Below are positions 1 to 8,029 of a stretch of DNA of 64,000 nucleotides, piece after piece. The notes below the pieces were generated by a model. The model worked only from the letters and a program-made list of their open reading frames with translations, searched no databases and was not told the origin of the DNA. Within the stretch, counting starts at the first letter, position 1, and every line of letters begins with the position of its first letter. A program made the position numbers and the translations under genes. The stretch lies in NCBI GenBank assembly GCA_002067365.1, contig MVRK01000115.1, forward strand, positions 1 through 64,000. The letters run 5' to 3'. The stretch is from Methanosaeta sp. PtaU1.Bin060. GTDB taxonomy: Archaea > Halobacteriota > Methanosarcinia > Methanotrichales > Methanotrichaceae.

Positions 1-47
1 GCATCTTCAACCGAAGGAATGGTTTCAGAGGTTAAAAGATCATTCAT
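1..47 (-). CDS. 5' end of an unidentified gene running off the left edge
   Basis: An ATG on the minus strand at 47 opens a frame that stays open to the window edge and begins MNDLLTSETIPSVED. A TATA-like stretch (TTATAA, about 70-75) lies roughly 25 bases upstream and there is no Shine-Dalgarno sequence, which would suit a leaderless archaeal mRNA. Only 15 complete codons are visible, so neither the function nor the reality of the gene is certain. It has the same orientation as most element genes to its right. Confidence 0.4.
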   Translation of the reverse strand, partial: MNDLLTSETIPSVED

Positions 48-216
48 TTTGTATAATATACTTGCTCGCTTATAATTGATAATTCTAAGTTAAATAATGA
101 ATTATTGTTTAAATAATTAATACTATAATAATCATGCGACACAGCAGTGAATCCTCGAATCTGACTGAAATAACGTTACAATCTGAATACTCTCTCTTCA
201 TAATAAACCTCAAATA

Positions 217-457
217 GGCTACGTATTACGTAGCCTTCAACGTACTATCCTACGTAGATGAAATCGCTATGTTCCAACGTTGTTACGTATCCTACGTAGT
301 GTTTCCGAGAAAGAAATAAAAAGGAAGAAGGGACAGACATTATCCTTCTTTCTCTATAATACTACGTAATATAATATATAATACGTTTATAGCTATTGAT
401 TTCGCTAACGTAAGTTGCTACGTAACTACTACGTAAAGCCTACGTAACTACGTAGGC
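217..457. repeat. TACGTA iteron field with two 9-bp inverted repeats
   Basis: The hexamer TACGTA occurs ten times in 235 bp, starting at about 220, 227, 251, 284, 293, 363, 419, 430, 441 and 449. Some copies pair into perfect inverted repeats: GGCTACGTA-T-TACGTAGCC at 217-235 and GCCTACGTA-AC-TACGTAGGC at 438-457. The tract is very AT-rich between copies. Clustered self-complementary iterons in AT-rich DNA beside a P-loop ATPase gene are typical of plasmid or viral replication origins or partition sites; that role is an inference. Copy spacing is irregular and there are no unique spacers of constant length, so this is not CRISPR. The last copies run into the 3' end of the neighbouring ATPase gene. 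Confidence 0.8.
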
Positions 458-1644
458 TCTCTCAGCTCTATCGAAACCTTGATAGTTGGGTCGAAGCTTG
501 AATCCAACCGATATTTCTTCGGTCTTCCTTCTTCCACGATCAGCTCTTTGCACTTATGAAGAAGGCCATGGTTCTCTTTGCCCCGACCATTCAAGATATC
601 ACTTACGCGCCCGGCACTCAATTGGGCGATTTCCTGGATCTGTGCCTGAGTTGCTTCTCCGCCATTCACCACGATGGCTTTCAGCACATTCATTTCTGCG
701 TCGGAGTATTTGTCGCGATCGTGGCCACCAATCTCGACGTACAGCGATTTGGCGTTCTCGAAATCTTCGATAGTTGCGATGAGTCTGCCTTCACTGTCCT
801 TTTTTCGCTTCATGTATCTGAATACAGCACTGGACTTTATCATGTCACGGAAAATGTTATAGGCGCGTGGATCTCCGGTGAAGTCTATCCTATTGGAGAA
901 AGGAATCACCACTGTGAACAATTTCTGCTTTAGATCGAGAGTGAGATACTGACAGACCAACGTTTCCAAGTGATCGTCCTGCGGCTTGCTATCACCCATA
1001 TCCTCGGCCTGCATATGCGCAATGATTTCTTGGGATCGATCGGGACCTGATGCAACACAATACGTGATGAAGCGATCTCGGATCTGTTCATCTGCCTGGG
1101 AATCAACGCATGATGCCCAAAAAGCTATTCGCTTTGCGGCTTGGAATTCTTTACCTTCCATCTCGACCGTTGTGAGTCTCGTCGCACCCTCCTGGTAATC
1201 AGTAGTGATCCGCTTTACAGTCACTCCTAGATCACCATTCCATACTATATCATCGAGGCCGATAACAATGCCGTCTGGCATATTAGGGCCCGAATAGTAG
1301 AGTGTCTGTGGGGTCACACCGCGATTCTTCCAGAACATCGGATGAACGAGTTCCCCCATCTTCTTTATGCCGTCCGACTTGCCGTAACCGCCTCGTCCCG
1401 TTGTGCATACGTGTATCCCTTGGGAATTGCTGACAGATTGAGATCCGAGCGAGTATAGCAAAGCTTTCCCAAGTGGCTTATCTCCGTGATGACGTTTTGA
1501 CCAGACATCCAACATATACGCGTATGTCTGACCTGCTTCCGCAATTTCCATCGCTCTCGTTTTGGCAAGTTGCTTAAGTTCCTTTTCAGACTGAGATTCA
1601 GCAGGTTCTGCATCAGCAAGCAACGATTCGGACATCTTAGTCAA
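448..1644 (-). CDS. P-loop ATPase with C-terminal winged helix, element replication protein candidate
   Basis: 398-aa protein. A Walker A motif (GRGGYGKS, residues 83-90) and a Walker B-like strand ending in DD (about 126-132) are followed by a stretch with FWASCVDSQ and an R-rich segment (about 175-192) that could be sensor-1 and arginine-finger regions. The C-terminus (about 318-390) reads as a winged helix-turn-helix. This architecture fits AAA+ helicase or initiator ATPases of archaeal plasmids and viruses, but no primase domain is visible and I cannot name a family. The gene overlaps the upstream 68-aa gene by 8 bp, so the two are probably co-transcribed. It ends inside the TACGTA iterons, which it may act on (inference). 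Confidence 0.75.
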   Translation of the reverse strand: MTKMSESLLADAEPAESQSEKELKQLAKTRAMEIAEAGQTYAYMLDVWSKRHHGDKPLGKALLYSLGSQSVSNSQGIHVCTTGRGGYGKSDGIKKMGELVHPMFWKNRGVTPQTLYYSGPNMPDGIVIGLDDIVWNGDLGVTVKRITTDYQEGATRLTTVEMEGKEFQAAKRIAFWASCVDSQADEQIRDRFITYCVASGPDRSQEIIAHMQAEDMGDSKPQDDHLETLVCQYLTLDLKQKLFTVVIPFSNRIDFTGDPRAYNIFRDMIKSSAVFRYMKRKKDSEGRLIATIEDFENAKSLYVEIGGHDRDKYSDAEMNVLKAIVVNGGEATQAQIQEIAQLSAGRVSDILNGRGKENHGLLHKCKELIVEEGRPKKYRLDSSFDPTIKVSIELREPT

Positions 1645-1843
1645 TCCTCGCTATTTGGTTCTTGACAGGGTCCGCTGCCAGTACCGCCTTTCTCCGGATA
1701 ATCGTAATTCTACCGTCTGCCCGCTCTATGGTTAGGAACTGGTCTGATACTGCGATTAACTTCCCGAAAACCGGTAATTTATGGTGTTCAGTATCGATTC
1801 GTATTATTTTACCCAAAAGAGGGTCAAATTCGTTTTCTGCCAT
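1637..1843 (-). CDS. Small beta-rich protein, possibly Sm/Lsm-like
   Basis: 68-aa protein whose pattern of alternating beta strands (GKIIRID, KLPVFGKLIAVSDQFLTIE, GRITIIRRKAVLAADPV) resembles the five-stranded Sm/Lsm barrel. The diagnostic Sm2 motif is not clear, so the fold assignment is tentative. The gene overlaps the start of the downstream ATPase gene by 8 bp, which suggests translational coupling. Its upstream region is AT-rich and carries the 12-bp palindrome at 1985-1996. Confidence 0.6.
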   Translation of the reverse strand: MAENEFDPLLGKIIRIDTEHHKLPVFGKLIAVSDQFLTIERADGRITIIRRKAVLAADPVKNQIARID

Positions 1844-1984
1844 ATTTCTGCTTCTCGTTTAGTTTTTAAGGCCGCAAAAAGGCCTGACATTGAGCCATAT
1901 TGACACTTAGCACAATGCAAGAGAAAATTTGTCTCTCAATACTACCAAGTAGTTTATACTTTACGCGAATTTTTGGAGAAAATT

Positions 1985-1996
1985 ATACTATAGTAT
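1985..1996. promoter_or_regulatory. 12-bp perfect palindrome in AT-rich promoter region
   Basis: ATACTATAGTAT is its own reverse complement. It sits in the AT-rich gap between the 518-aa ATPase gene and the small Sm-like gene, about 140 bp upstream of the latter's start. It could be an operator or TATA-related element. In such AT-rich DNA a palindrome is only moderately surprising. Confidence 0.35.
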
Positions 1997-2026
1997 AGTT
2001 TATATCGAACTAAAAAAAGAAAAAAA

Positions 2027-2052
2027 GATCGTTGTAATCGTTGGGATCGTTG
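2027..2052. repeat. Three 9-bp tandem repeats with core ATCGTTG
   Basis: The heptamer ATCGTTG appears three times in a row at a strict 9-bp period immediately after the stop codon of the 518-aa ATPase gene, following an A-rich run. It could be a small binding array or a slippage product. No function is evident. Confidence 0.5.
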
Positions 2053-3609
2053 TTACACAGCTGCCACCCTCATAATGCTGATCACCCTGCTCTGGATGCT
2101 CTCGTCACGGCTGAACTCAATAACAAGTCCGATCCTCGGCAGTGCCGGGGCCAAACGCCTCAATATACCGCTCAGGGCATTCGGAGCTCTAGGCCAGCCA
2201 GGAGGCTGTCTCTTATACGCATAGCCTGAGACAGCATTGAGCAGACCGAGCAGCTCCGTGGCAGTGCCCGACCACTCGCCCTGTTTGAGGTCGATGAATT
2301 CTAAGAGGGCCGACACTACAGGATCACCTTCGAGCGAATCTCTGACAACGCGATCCTTGTCAGCTTTGTATGCCTGCAGGAACTCAGGGCCTTCATCTCC
2401 CAGGGCTGCCATCACATACTTTGCAAAGTCAGCCATCCTCGGAAGCCCGGCTGAACTCATAGAACCCTTTCGCTGCAAGCCGGTAACTGCAGAATCAAGT
2501 AGGGCACCCAGGATCATGGGGTGGAGCTGTTCGAACTTTGCAATAAGCTCGGCTTCAGGACGGCGTTTCTCTTCAGGTATCCTCGGCATCGAGATATAGA
2601 TCGATCTGTCGAGAAGATCCTGCCTTGTTACAATGTCTTCGATACCATTCAGGATTATCGGCCTGCACACCCTGATGATCGTCTCATCCATGTCGCTGTA
2701 GAGCTCACGCTTCGAAATACCGCCACCGGTAGCAAGATTGCACAGGTTGTCTGACAACCATGGCTTGATGCGTGATAGATTGTCGTAGCTAAGGATATGG
2801 TTGGCGTTGGCCGAAGTCATCAGGTCATCGGTGCTTCTAGGCGGACCTCTGGTTGGAAGTGTGCTCGGATCGATAATACTCTTGAGAGTCTTCTCAAGCC
2901 AGGTCTTCGCAGAACCTTGCTCGCCTGCTATGGCCAGGATGGCGTAAGGGCCGTGCGGCGACAGGGCCCCTATTAACCACCCTTTGACCAATAGCCACGT
3001 TTCGCGGTCTGAGATGTTTAGGAGCGGCTTCAGTTCTTCGAGCGATCCACCTACCTCAGGGCGAGGCAGCGGCTTAAGGCCTCTCGGCCTCAAGAACTTT
3101 ACCGGAGGCTCTTTTATGATCTCCCAGCCCTCAGCAGTTATCCTGATGGCTTCCCAGGTAGCATCGAGTAGATCGACGTAGATGGCGTCGCCCAGAGCAG
3201 CTATGCGCACATGAACAGGGTATTGCGGTCCTTCTAATGCATAACCCTCCAATGTGGCAAGTGCCGTGGTTATTGCTGCAGGGCTCGCAGCATTACCCGT
3301 CTGCTGGTGGTAAAGCCTCTGCAGGTATTGCCTTGTGGCCTTTGCCTTCATGGGAAAGTGGACTGCGTGGCCGTCTTCATAAAGCAGAGACATGTGGCAG
3401 CTTCCTTCCTCAGTGTGCCACAACTCGACCGACTTGTTCTGCTCGTCAAGAACCGCGTCTACGATAATCGTTGCGGCTGACTTTTTCGCTTCATCCCTTC
3501 TCATCGCGGACTGTTCTGGCTGCGGCTGGCTGTTCGAGTCACTATCGACCCATTGCTCCGATACCTCGCACCTCTGCTCTGCTGTTAGAGCTTCTGCGGT
3601 GGAGCTCAA
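2053..3609 (-). CDS. D5/SF3-like helicase ATPase of the integrated element
   Basis: 518-aa protein with Walker A GEQGSAKT (229-236) and a Walker B-like HILSYDNLS (271-279), followed by a region with ILNGIEDIVTRQDLLDRSI. This resembles the helicase half of plasmid and phage primase-helicases of the D5/SF3 type. The N-terminal 200 residues show no primase catalytic motif that I recognise. The listed start is a TTG; the first in-frame ATG (3504) has no Shine-Dalgarno sequence. This is probably the replicative helicase of the element (inference). The C-terminal 130 residues probably form a helical or winged-helix domain. Confidence 0.75.
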   Translation of the reverse strand: MSSTAEALTAEQRCEVSEQWVDSDSNSQPQPEQSAMRRDEAKKSAATIIVDAVLDEQNKSVELWHTEEGSCHMSLLYEDGHAVHFPMKAKATRQYLQRLYHQQTGNAASPAAITTALATLEGYALEGPQYPVHVRIAALGDAIYVDLLDATWEAIRITAEGWEIIKEPPVKFLRPRGLKPLPRPEVGGSLEELKPLLNISDRETWLLVKGWLIGALSPHGPYAILAIAGEQGSAKTWLEKTLKSIIDPSTLPTRGPPRSTDDLMTSANANHILSYDNLSRIKPWLSDNLCNLATGGGISKRELYSDMDETIIRVCRPIILNGIEDIVTRQDLLDRSIYISMPRIPEEKRRPEAELIAKFEQLHPMILGALLDSAVTGLQRKGSMSSAGLPRMADFAKYVMAALGDEGPEFLQAYKADKDRVVRDSLEGDPVVSALLEFIDLKQGEWSGTATELLGLLNAVSGYAYKRQPPGWPRAPNALSGILRRLAPALPRIGLVIEFSRDESIQSRVISIMRVAAV

Positions 3610-3630
3610 AGATTCCGATATTGTGTTGAT

Positions 3631-3801
3631 TCAGACCACCATCACTACTATTGATGTCGGCGATCTCTCGCAGGCTACCTCATTCATCTCCGGGCTGATC
3701 CTGAACCCCAGAGCGCTCTGCTTATTTCCGGTCGGGTGAGATTCACCGCGTCCGGACCGAATGACAGGTTTCTTTGTCATCGGAACAACAGGTGTTTTCA
3801 T
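3631..3801 (-). CDS. Possible 56-aa protein upstream of the helicase gene
   Basis: An ATG at 3801 opens a 56-codon frame starting MKTPVVPMTKKPVIR, ending 21 bp before the helicase start on the same strand. It is Pro- and Lys/Arg-rich at the N-terminus. There is no recognisable domain and only a weak ribosome-binding site. It may be a small element gene or chance coding potential. Confidence 0.3.
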   Translation of the reverse strand: MKTPVVPMTKKPVIRSGRGESHPTGNKQSALGFRISPEMNEVACERSPTSIVVMVV

Positions 3802-3854
3802 TACCAATAACGTGTCAGATGTCGCGACAATATTAGATCGAGAAGGTGCTCGAG

Positions 3855-4871
3855 ATGAAAAGTGAAGTTCATATAAGTAAAGATCTTGAAAAAGCAATAA
3901 TAATGTGTCTGAAGGAGACAGAGTTCAAGCTCCCATCGCGAACAATAGTAGAATATGCAAAAAAATATGTAAAAGATACTGATGGAAATATAGAGAGGAA
4001 AATTCAGAGAATGGCAAAAAAAGGACTCTTATCTCATGATATAGATGCACATAAAAAGTATATATATTATTTAAATCCTGAAAATGATTTCACTTTAGAA
4101 GGCCTTCCACTAAAACTTTTAAAAGATACCAGAAAAGATGCTACGTCAGCAAAAGTAACACACTTTTCTGCTCTGAAGGACGCTATAAGAACATGGAGGG
4201 ATAACCTGTCGGAACCCAACCCAGGCTTCCCATCCGCCGAAGATATTCGTAATTCTGCAGTTATCGCTGCATGCGAAGGCCATACCTTGTTTCAAGATTT
4301 AGACAACCATCTTCCTGGATTGAGTATCGATGCTTGTAAGCGATGGGATGATTATAAAAAGGGGCTTATGGAGTTGGACGGACTCAAGCAAAACTTGCTT
4401 TCGGAGCTTGGAGCCAAAATCCTAGATTGCTTCGAAGGCATGAATCTCCGGTTCGTCAATGGCGAAGAGCATCATTATCTCGCGGATTATGAGTGTACCT
4501 TAACGCCGCATTCCTTGTATGATATCGTTCTTGCCTTGGAGTTGAGCGATGAAAGCTACAATAACCATGAGAGATTCCATTCATGGCTGCAAAACAATGC
4601 TCCATTAATCGAGGAAGGCGACCATCTGTTATTGGGAGATGTTGTAAGATATCTGAGAGCCCCCAAGAAAGATCGCGCTTCATTGGAAGCAGGCATACCC
4701 AGATTCCTATCTTTCGTTGAGAGTCTTCCCGACTCTGAATTCAGTATCAAAGCCGCAAATATAATCGCAAAAGCTAACATGCTAAAGCACGAACGAGAGC
4801 AAATTCTACAGGAACTTGATCACGCGCTACAGTATGCCAACTTCCCTGGAGAATGCAAATATCTGAAATGA
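3855..4871 (+). CDS. Unknown element protein with N-terminal winged-helix-like region
   Basis: About 338 aa. Residues 8-60 (EKAIIMCL...SRTIVEYAKKYV...RMAKKGLLS) look like a winged helix-turn-helix; the remainder is helical and acidic with no recognised domain. ATG 3855 is preferred over the in-frame GTG 3846 because AAGGTG at 3843-3848 is well placed for the ATG and would overlap the GTG. It is the only plus-strand gene of the element, divergent from the helicase gene. Codons are more AT-rich than in the chromosomal genes to the right. It might be a repressor or partition factor; this is a guess from position only. Confidence 0.65.
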   Translation: MKSEVHISKDLEKAIIMCLKETEFKLPSRTIVEYAKKYVKDTDGNIERKIQRMAKKGLLSHDIDAHKKYIYYLNPENDFTLEGLPLKLLKDTRKDATSAKVTHFSALKDAIRTWRDNLSEPNPGFPSAEDIRNSAVIAACEGHTLFQDLDNHLPGLSIDACKRWDDYKKGLMELDGLKQNLLSELGAKILDCFEGMNLRFVNGEEHHYLADYECTLTPHSLYDIVLALELSDESYNNHERFHSWLQNNAPLIEEGDHLLLGDVVRYLRAPKKDRASLEAGIPRFLSFVESLPDSEFSIKAANIIAKANMLKHEREQILQELDHALQYANFPGECKYLK

Positions 4872-4902
4872 AGATGGCATGTTGTTTCATTAAGATCTCC
4901 AA

Positions 4903-4994
4903 ATAGTACGGATAGTACGCTTCTTGGCTATTTTACCCCACTTAGGAAGAATATAAAGTAATAAAGTTAGCGAAAAGCGTACTATCCGTACTAT
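4903..4994. repeat. Perfect 20-bp inverted repeat, 52-bp spacer
   Basis: The left arm (4903-4922) begins ATAGTACGGATAGTACG and the right arm (4975-4994) is its exact reverse complement. Each arm also contains an internal direct repeat of ATAGTACG. It lies between convergent genes (ending at 4871 and 5057). Its core CGTACTATCC also occurs at 241-250 in the iteron region. A bidirectional terminator, a recombination or partition site, or an origin element are all possible. Confidence 0.8.
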
Positions 4995-5056
4995 GGGAAT
5001 CTGGCGGAGATGGCTTCTCTATTTCCTGTGCTTCCGAGAACAAAGTGATGGATCGC

Positions 5057-5182
5057 TTATGTTTCCTCTTTTAGGGCGTGGTCGCGCAGTACCATGCTAA
5101 TGAAGGCCTTATCATCGTCTGTTAGATCGATTAGTCCTTGAGATGAAGCTAATAGCATAACCATAGCTTCAAGCAGGTCCAT
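5057..5182 (-). CDS. Small acidic protein, unknown
   Basis: 41 aa from ATG 5182 (MDLLEAMVMLLAS...). The start lies inside the last codons of the upstream coiled-coil gene (stop at 5169), a 14-bp overlap that suggests translational coupling. An alternative longer start at 5242 would overlap more. No domain is recognised. Confidence 0.5.
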   Translation of the reverse strand: MDLLEAMVMLLASSQGLIDLTDDDKAFISMVLRDHALKEET

Positions 5183-5711
5183 TTTGGTTCGCATATCTTT
5201 CCAGGATCTCTTTTGCCTTTGAGACCCGACTTTGAAGATCATCGAGTTTAGGTTTCAGCTCGGCCTGGATACGGTCTCTCTTGTCCAACGAGGCCTGCAC
5301 AACTTCCAGACGTTCGGCTTCCAACGCGGATAGCCTACTATGCGCCATCGCGCGCTGCATCACGTTTTTTGTTTCAAGAGCGGAGTTGTCGATGGCTCGT
5401 CTGGTCCGGCTCAGGTTTTCCACGAGTCGGTTGAGTCCTTCACCTTCTGTCAATTCGAGGAATGTCTCGATGTCGGTTTCGACCTCTCTGAGATGCTTTT
5501 CGGCCTCTTCGAGGGGTGGAGCCAACTCCTCGGCGGATGGTGCAAAGACTGCAATCAAACCTTTGCTGGTCTTCTGCGGTCGAATTGATTTCAGAAGCTC
5601 GTCATGTTGTATTTCGAAGTCTGCTGTTGCGCTTTCATGGGCTTGGACTAGCTTGCTTTCAGGAGCATCTGTTTTGCCCTGCCAATATTTTAAAAATTCT
5701 TTAGAATTCAT
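5169..5711 (-). CDS. Coiled-coil protein of unknown function
   Basis: 180 aa, strongly helical and charged; residues about 60-175 (PLEEAEKHLREVETDIETFL... and RIQAELKPKLDDLQSRVSKAKE) show heptad-like patterns of a long coiled coil. No signal peptide or enzymatic motif. It starts 6 bp after the stop of the 211-aa gene in the minus-strand run of small element genes. A structural, scaffold or partition role is conceivable. Confidence 0.65.
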   Translation of the reverse strand: MNSKEFLKYWQGKTDAPESKLVQAHESATADFEIQHDELLKSIRPQKTSKGLIAVFAPSAEELAPPLEEAEKHLREVETDIETFLELTEGEGLNRLVENLSRTRRAIDNSALETKNVMQRAMAHSRLSALEAERLEVVQASLDKRDRIQAELKPKLDDLQSRVSKAKEILERYANQNGPA

Positions 5712-5717
5712 GATTCC

Positions 5718-6353
5718 TCATTCTCCCTCGGCAATAGTTCTGAGTGTTTCGTGTAAGGATTTGACTGCCGCCTCGCGCTCCGCGTGAATCATTGTATTGC
5801 GCCATCGCTCAAAGGAGGCATTCATCTTTGGGCATGATACAAACCTTTGTTGCTCATCGGTAAGAGGCATATTGTATCGCTGCTTAATGAAAATCACTTT
5901 ATTTTGGAGTGTTCTGTTGGCAGCCTCATCGCTGGCGTATCTCCATGCCCTGTCCAGAGCCTCATTGAAGTACTGCGGCTGACCTCGATCGTTCATTATC
6001 GCAAGCGGCACCTGATAGCTTTTAGGGTTCTGGCCATCGCCGACAAGGAAGAATCGCGTGGCATCCTGAATATTGCCCCGGTCGTTGGTAGCCCACTTCA
6101 GAATTGCGTCTCTGGCCTCTCGCGGGTTCCAGTTGGTGTTGCCTGCAATCGCTGGTGAGGCAGGAGGGACCGCGTTGTCATTCGATGCCACGGCATCCTG
6201 ATAAGTGACCGTGCCACCTCGCGCCGTAATGGGATGATCCGGTGCATACGGGTAGCCAGATTTCGTGATTGGGCTGTCTCGTGTTTGTCCGATCGAACCC
6301 TCATATATCGAGCCATTCTGCTTTTGAAGAAGCTTACAAAGTCTGATCTTCAC
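5718..6353 (-). CDS. Unknown element protein (211 aa)
   Basis: The N-terminal 80 residues are Gly/Pro/Ser/Thr-rich and look unstructured. The C-terminal half (NWNPREARDAILKWA... to SLHETLRTIAEGE) is helical with several Trp and Arg residues. No known motif. Its ATG overlaps the previous gene's stop by 4 bp (6350-6353), a typical coupled ATGA junction, so it belongs to the same transcription unit. Confidence 0.6.
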   Translation of the reverse strand: MKIRLCKLLQKQNGSIYEGSIGQTRDSPITKSGYPYAPDHPITARGGTVTYQDAVASNDNAVPPASPAIAGNTNWNPREARDAILKWATNDRGNIQDATRFFLVGDGQNPKSYQVPLAIMNDRGQPQYFNEALDRAWRYASDEAANRTLQNKVIFIKQRYNMPLTDEQQRFVSCPKMNASFERWRNTMIHAEREAAVKSLHETLRTIAEGE

Positions 6354-6610
6354 TGGGGATCTTCTCCCTCGGCAAGGACTTGGTGTGCTGCCTCTTCGAC
6401 ATCGGCTCTGCTGAGATTAAACATCCCACCATAATGCTGAACCCAATCGTTTGCGGCATTGGTCAGGCTATCGAGGTCATGGCCTGCTAGACCCCTCACT
6501 GAACGGTCTGTGAGCCAATTCTGAATGTACAATCTGGCGTAGACCATCCTCAGACCTTTAGGATGTAATCTTGAGAACACTTCATTAAATGTTGATAATT
6601 TTTTTGCCAT
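6350..6610 (-). CDS. Unknown small helical protein
   Basis: 86 aa from ATG 6610 (MAKKLSTFNEVFSRL...), chosen over the ATG at 6622 because it begins right after the stop of the AbrB-like gene (6612). The protein appears all-helical, with an acidic tail. It overlaps the next gene by 4 bp. No domain recognised. Confidence 0.6.
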   Translation of the reverse strand: MAKKLSTFNEVFSRLHPKGLRMVYARLYIQNWLTDRSVRGLAGHDLDSLTNAANDWVQHYGGMFNLSRADVEEAAHQVLAEGEDPQ

Positions 6611-6611
6611 G

Positions 6612-6785
6612 TTAGTCCTCAAGTAAGCAGGGTGTGTAGGGTGTGATCACCAAGCAGCTACCATCGAATATCATTTCGACTTTTTCATAATTCTCCCAGG
6701 CCTGTGCTATCGCCCGGGGAATCGTCAAGGCTGCTGCTTTGTTGTCGTAGCTCTTCGTTAGCTTTCTTTTAAATGCTAGGTGCAT
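6612..6785 (-). CDS. AbrB/MazE-like swapped-hairpin DNA-binding protein
   Basis: 57 aa from ATG 6785, which has a good GAGGT Shine-Dalgarno sequence 5 bp upstream; the longer start at 6809 lacks one. The pattern FKRKLTKSYDNKAAALTIPRAIAQAWEN followed by beta strands VEMIFDGSCLVITPY matches the SpoVT-AbrB fold used by transition-state regulators and antitoxins. No toxin gene is recognisable next to it, so it is more likely the regulator of this small-gene operon. An 8-bp inverted repeat sits in its own leader. Confidence 0.7.
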   Translation of the reverse strand: MHLAFKRKLTKSYDNKAAALTIPRAIAQAWENYEKVEMIFDGSCLVITPYTPCLLED

Positions 6786-6793
6786 AATACCTC

Positions 6794-6822
6794 TGAGAAG
6801 CGTCATCAATAGGTGCTTCTCA
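6794..6822. promoter_or_regulatory. 8-bp inverted repeat overlapping the leader of the AbrB-like gene
   Basis: TGAGAAGC (6794-6801) and GCTTCTCA (6815-6822) are perfect inverted copies separated by 13 bp. They sit just upstream of, and partly over, the Shine-Dalgarno sequence of the AbrB-like gene and about 25 bp downstream of a TATA-like CTTTAAATTT. The site could be an autoregulatory operator or an RNA hairpin that hides the ribosome-binding site. Confidence 0.55.
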
Positions 6823-6942
6823 AAATAAGGTACACGTAAAAATTTAAAGTTGAATCAGAAAATAGTAGTATTACTTTAGACTAGAGAGAAAAATCGTGCT
6901 AGTCGTGCTACAATGATTTTATCAAGAATAAACCAGTATCAG

Positions 6943-7062
6943 CTATCGTTTCTCGATTTCTTCAAGCTCCTGAATTAAGCGTTGACGCATCTCCTGTAAG
7001 GTATTGGCGATCTCGTCCAGGCGCTCGATGCTATCGATCAGCTCACTCTCAGACATTGCCAT
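6943..7062 (-). CDS. 39-aa coiled-coil micro-protein
   Basis: ATG 7062 follows the Shine-Dalgarno-like GAGAGGACC at 5-6 bp spacing and opens a 39-codon frame beginning MAMSESELIDSIERLDE, ending in EELEEIEKR. The heptad pattern is continuous and the protein is acidic. It lies between the integrase and the AbrB-like gene on the same strand. It could be an excisionase-like or partner peptide, but nothing identifies it. Confidence 0.55.
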   Translation of the reverse strand: MAMSESELIDSIERLDEIANTLQEMRQRLIQELEEIEKR

Positions 7063-7159
7063 TCTAGGTCCTCTCTGTATTCAATTCATACCGTTTTCTA
7101 TCATTTACTCAGCTAATTTTAAATTCATTTGATAGCTTATTAACTTATTGATTTAAATT

Positions 7160-8029
7160 TCAGAAATCTAGATACTTATTTTGTTTTTCCCGAAGGGTCG
7201 CAACATCCGTATGCAGGTAGCGTGCAGTCGTGTTTATGCTGCTGTGCCTCATCAACTGCTGCAACGAATAGATATCACAACCATGCCTCACCATGATTGA
7301 AGCCGGGCTATGTCTTCCCCATACGTGCACGCTACCGCGGGACTTCACACCTGCCCGCTTCTTGCATAGATCGAACATTACCTCAAGGCTTCTCAGGGTC
7401 CATTTATTTTGACGATCCGTATAAAAAACAAAGTGCTTGCCTTCGATCTCAATTTTAGGCCTGATCCGAAGGTACTCCTCCAAGATCGGTATGCAGACCT
7501 GGGGGATTGGCAATATCGCAGACTTCCCAAACTTCCCATCGCGGATTCGCAGGGTCATAGCCTTCATGTTTAGATCGTCATCTTCCAGGTTCATCAGATC
7601 TCCCGCCCTCAGCATACAGTAGAACATCAAACTTAACATAGTGTAGTGCTTCAGGTTTATAGTGGCATTCAAGATCGCCATGACCTCGTCTTCGTTGAAG
7701 AAATAGGGGATCTTGTTTGACACCTTCATGTGGGGCAGAGTTAATTCCAATCCGCGAGATCTATAAAAGGCCTTTAATGCAGCACTCCAGATGTTGACTG
7801 TGCTTCGGGCCAACTTTGATTCAGCAAGATCTCCGTGCCAACTCACGGCATCCTCTAATGTAGGGTTAACTGATCCTGCCACCCTTAGGAACTTCTTGAC
7901 TGCCCCAACATACGTCTGAACGCAGGCTTCACGATAGCCATTCTCGACAAGCCAGCGTTCAAATCTTCTTAAAGTCGGATCTATGTCCGTGGTTGTTTTT
8001 CGGCTCCAATTCACCTTGAGCCTGGCCAT
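7160..8029 (-). CDS. Tyrosine recombinase / integrase (XerC/D type)
   Basis: 289 aa. The N-terminal SAM-like core-binding domain spans about 15-95. The catalytic domain shows arginine I in CMLRAGDLMNL (R141), a basic strand DGKFGK (about 164-169), arginine II in GRHSPASIM (R239), the downstream LMRHSS (H262) and the nucleophile in TTARYLHTD (Y271). The first His of the usual HxxRH box looks displaced. It catalyses site-specific integration and excision of the element (family knowledge). It is the outermost element gene, 160 bp from the 3' end of the SRP RNA gene, which makes that region a candidate attachment site. Confidence 0.9.
   Translation of the reverse strand: MARLKVNWSRKTTTDIDPTLRRFERWLVENGYREACVQTYVGAVKKFLRVAGSVNPTLEDAVSWHGDLAESKLARSTVNIWSAALKAFYRSRGLELTLPHMKVSNKIPYFFNEDEVMAILNATINLKHYTMLSLMFYCMLRAGDLMNLEDDDLNMKAMTLRIRDGKFGKSAILPIPQVCIPILEEYLRIRPKIEIEGKHFVFYTDRQNKWTLRSLEVMFDLCKKRAGVKSRGSVHVWGRHSPASIMVRHGCDIYSLQQLMRHSSINTTARYLHTDVATLREKQNKYLDF

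Noticed and set aside
217-457. CRISPR array interpretation of the repeats
   Set aside because: Repeats are 6-9 bp and irregularly spaced, with no spacer-like unique sequences or cas genes.
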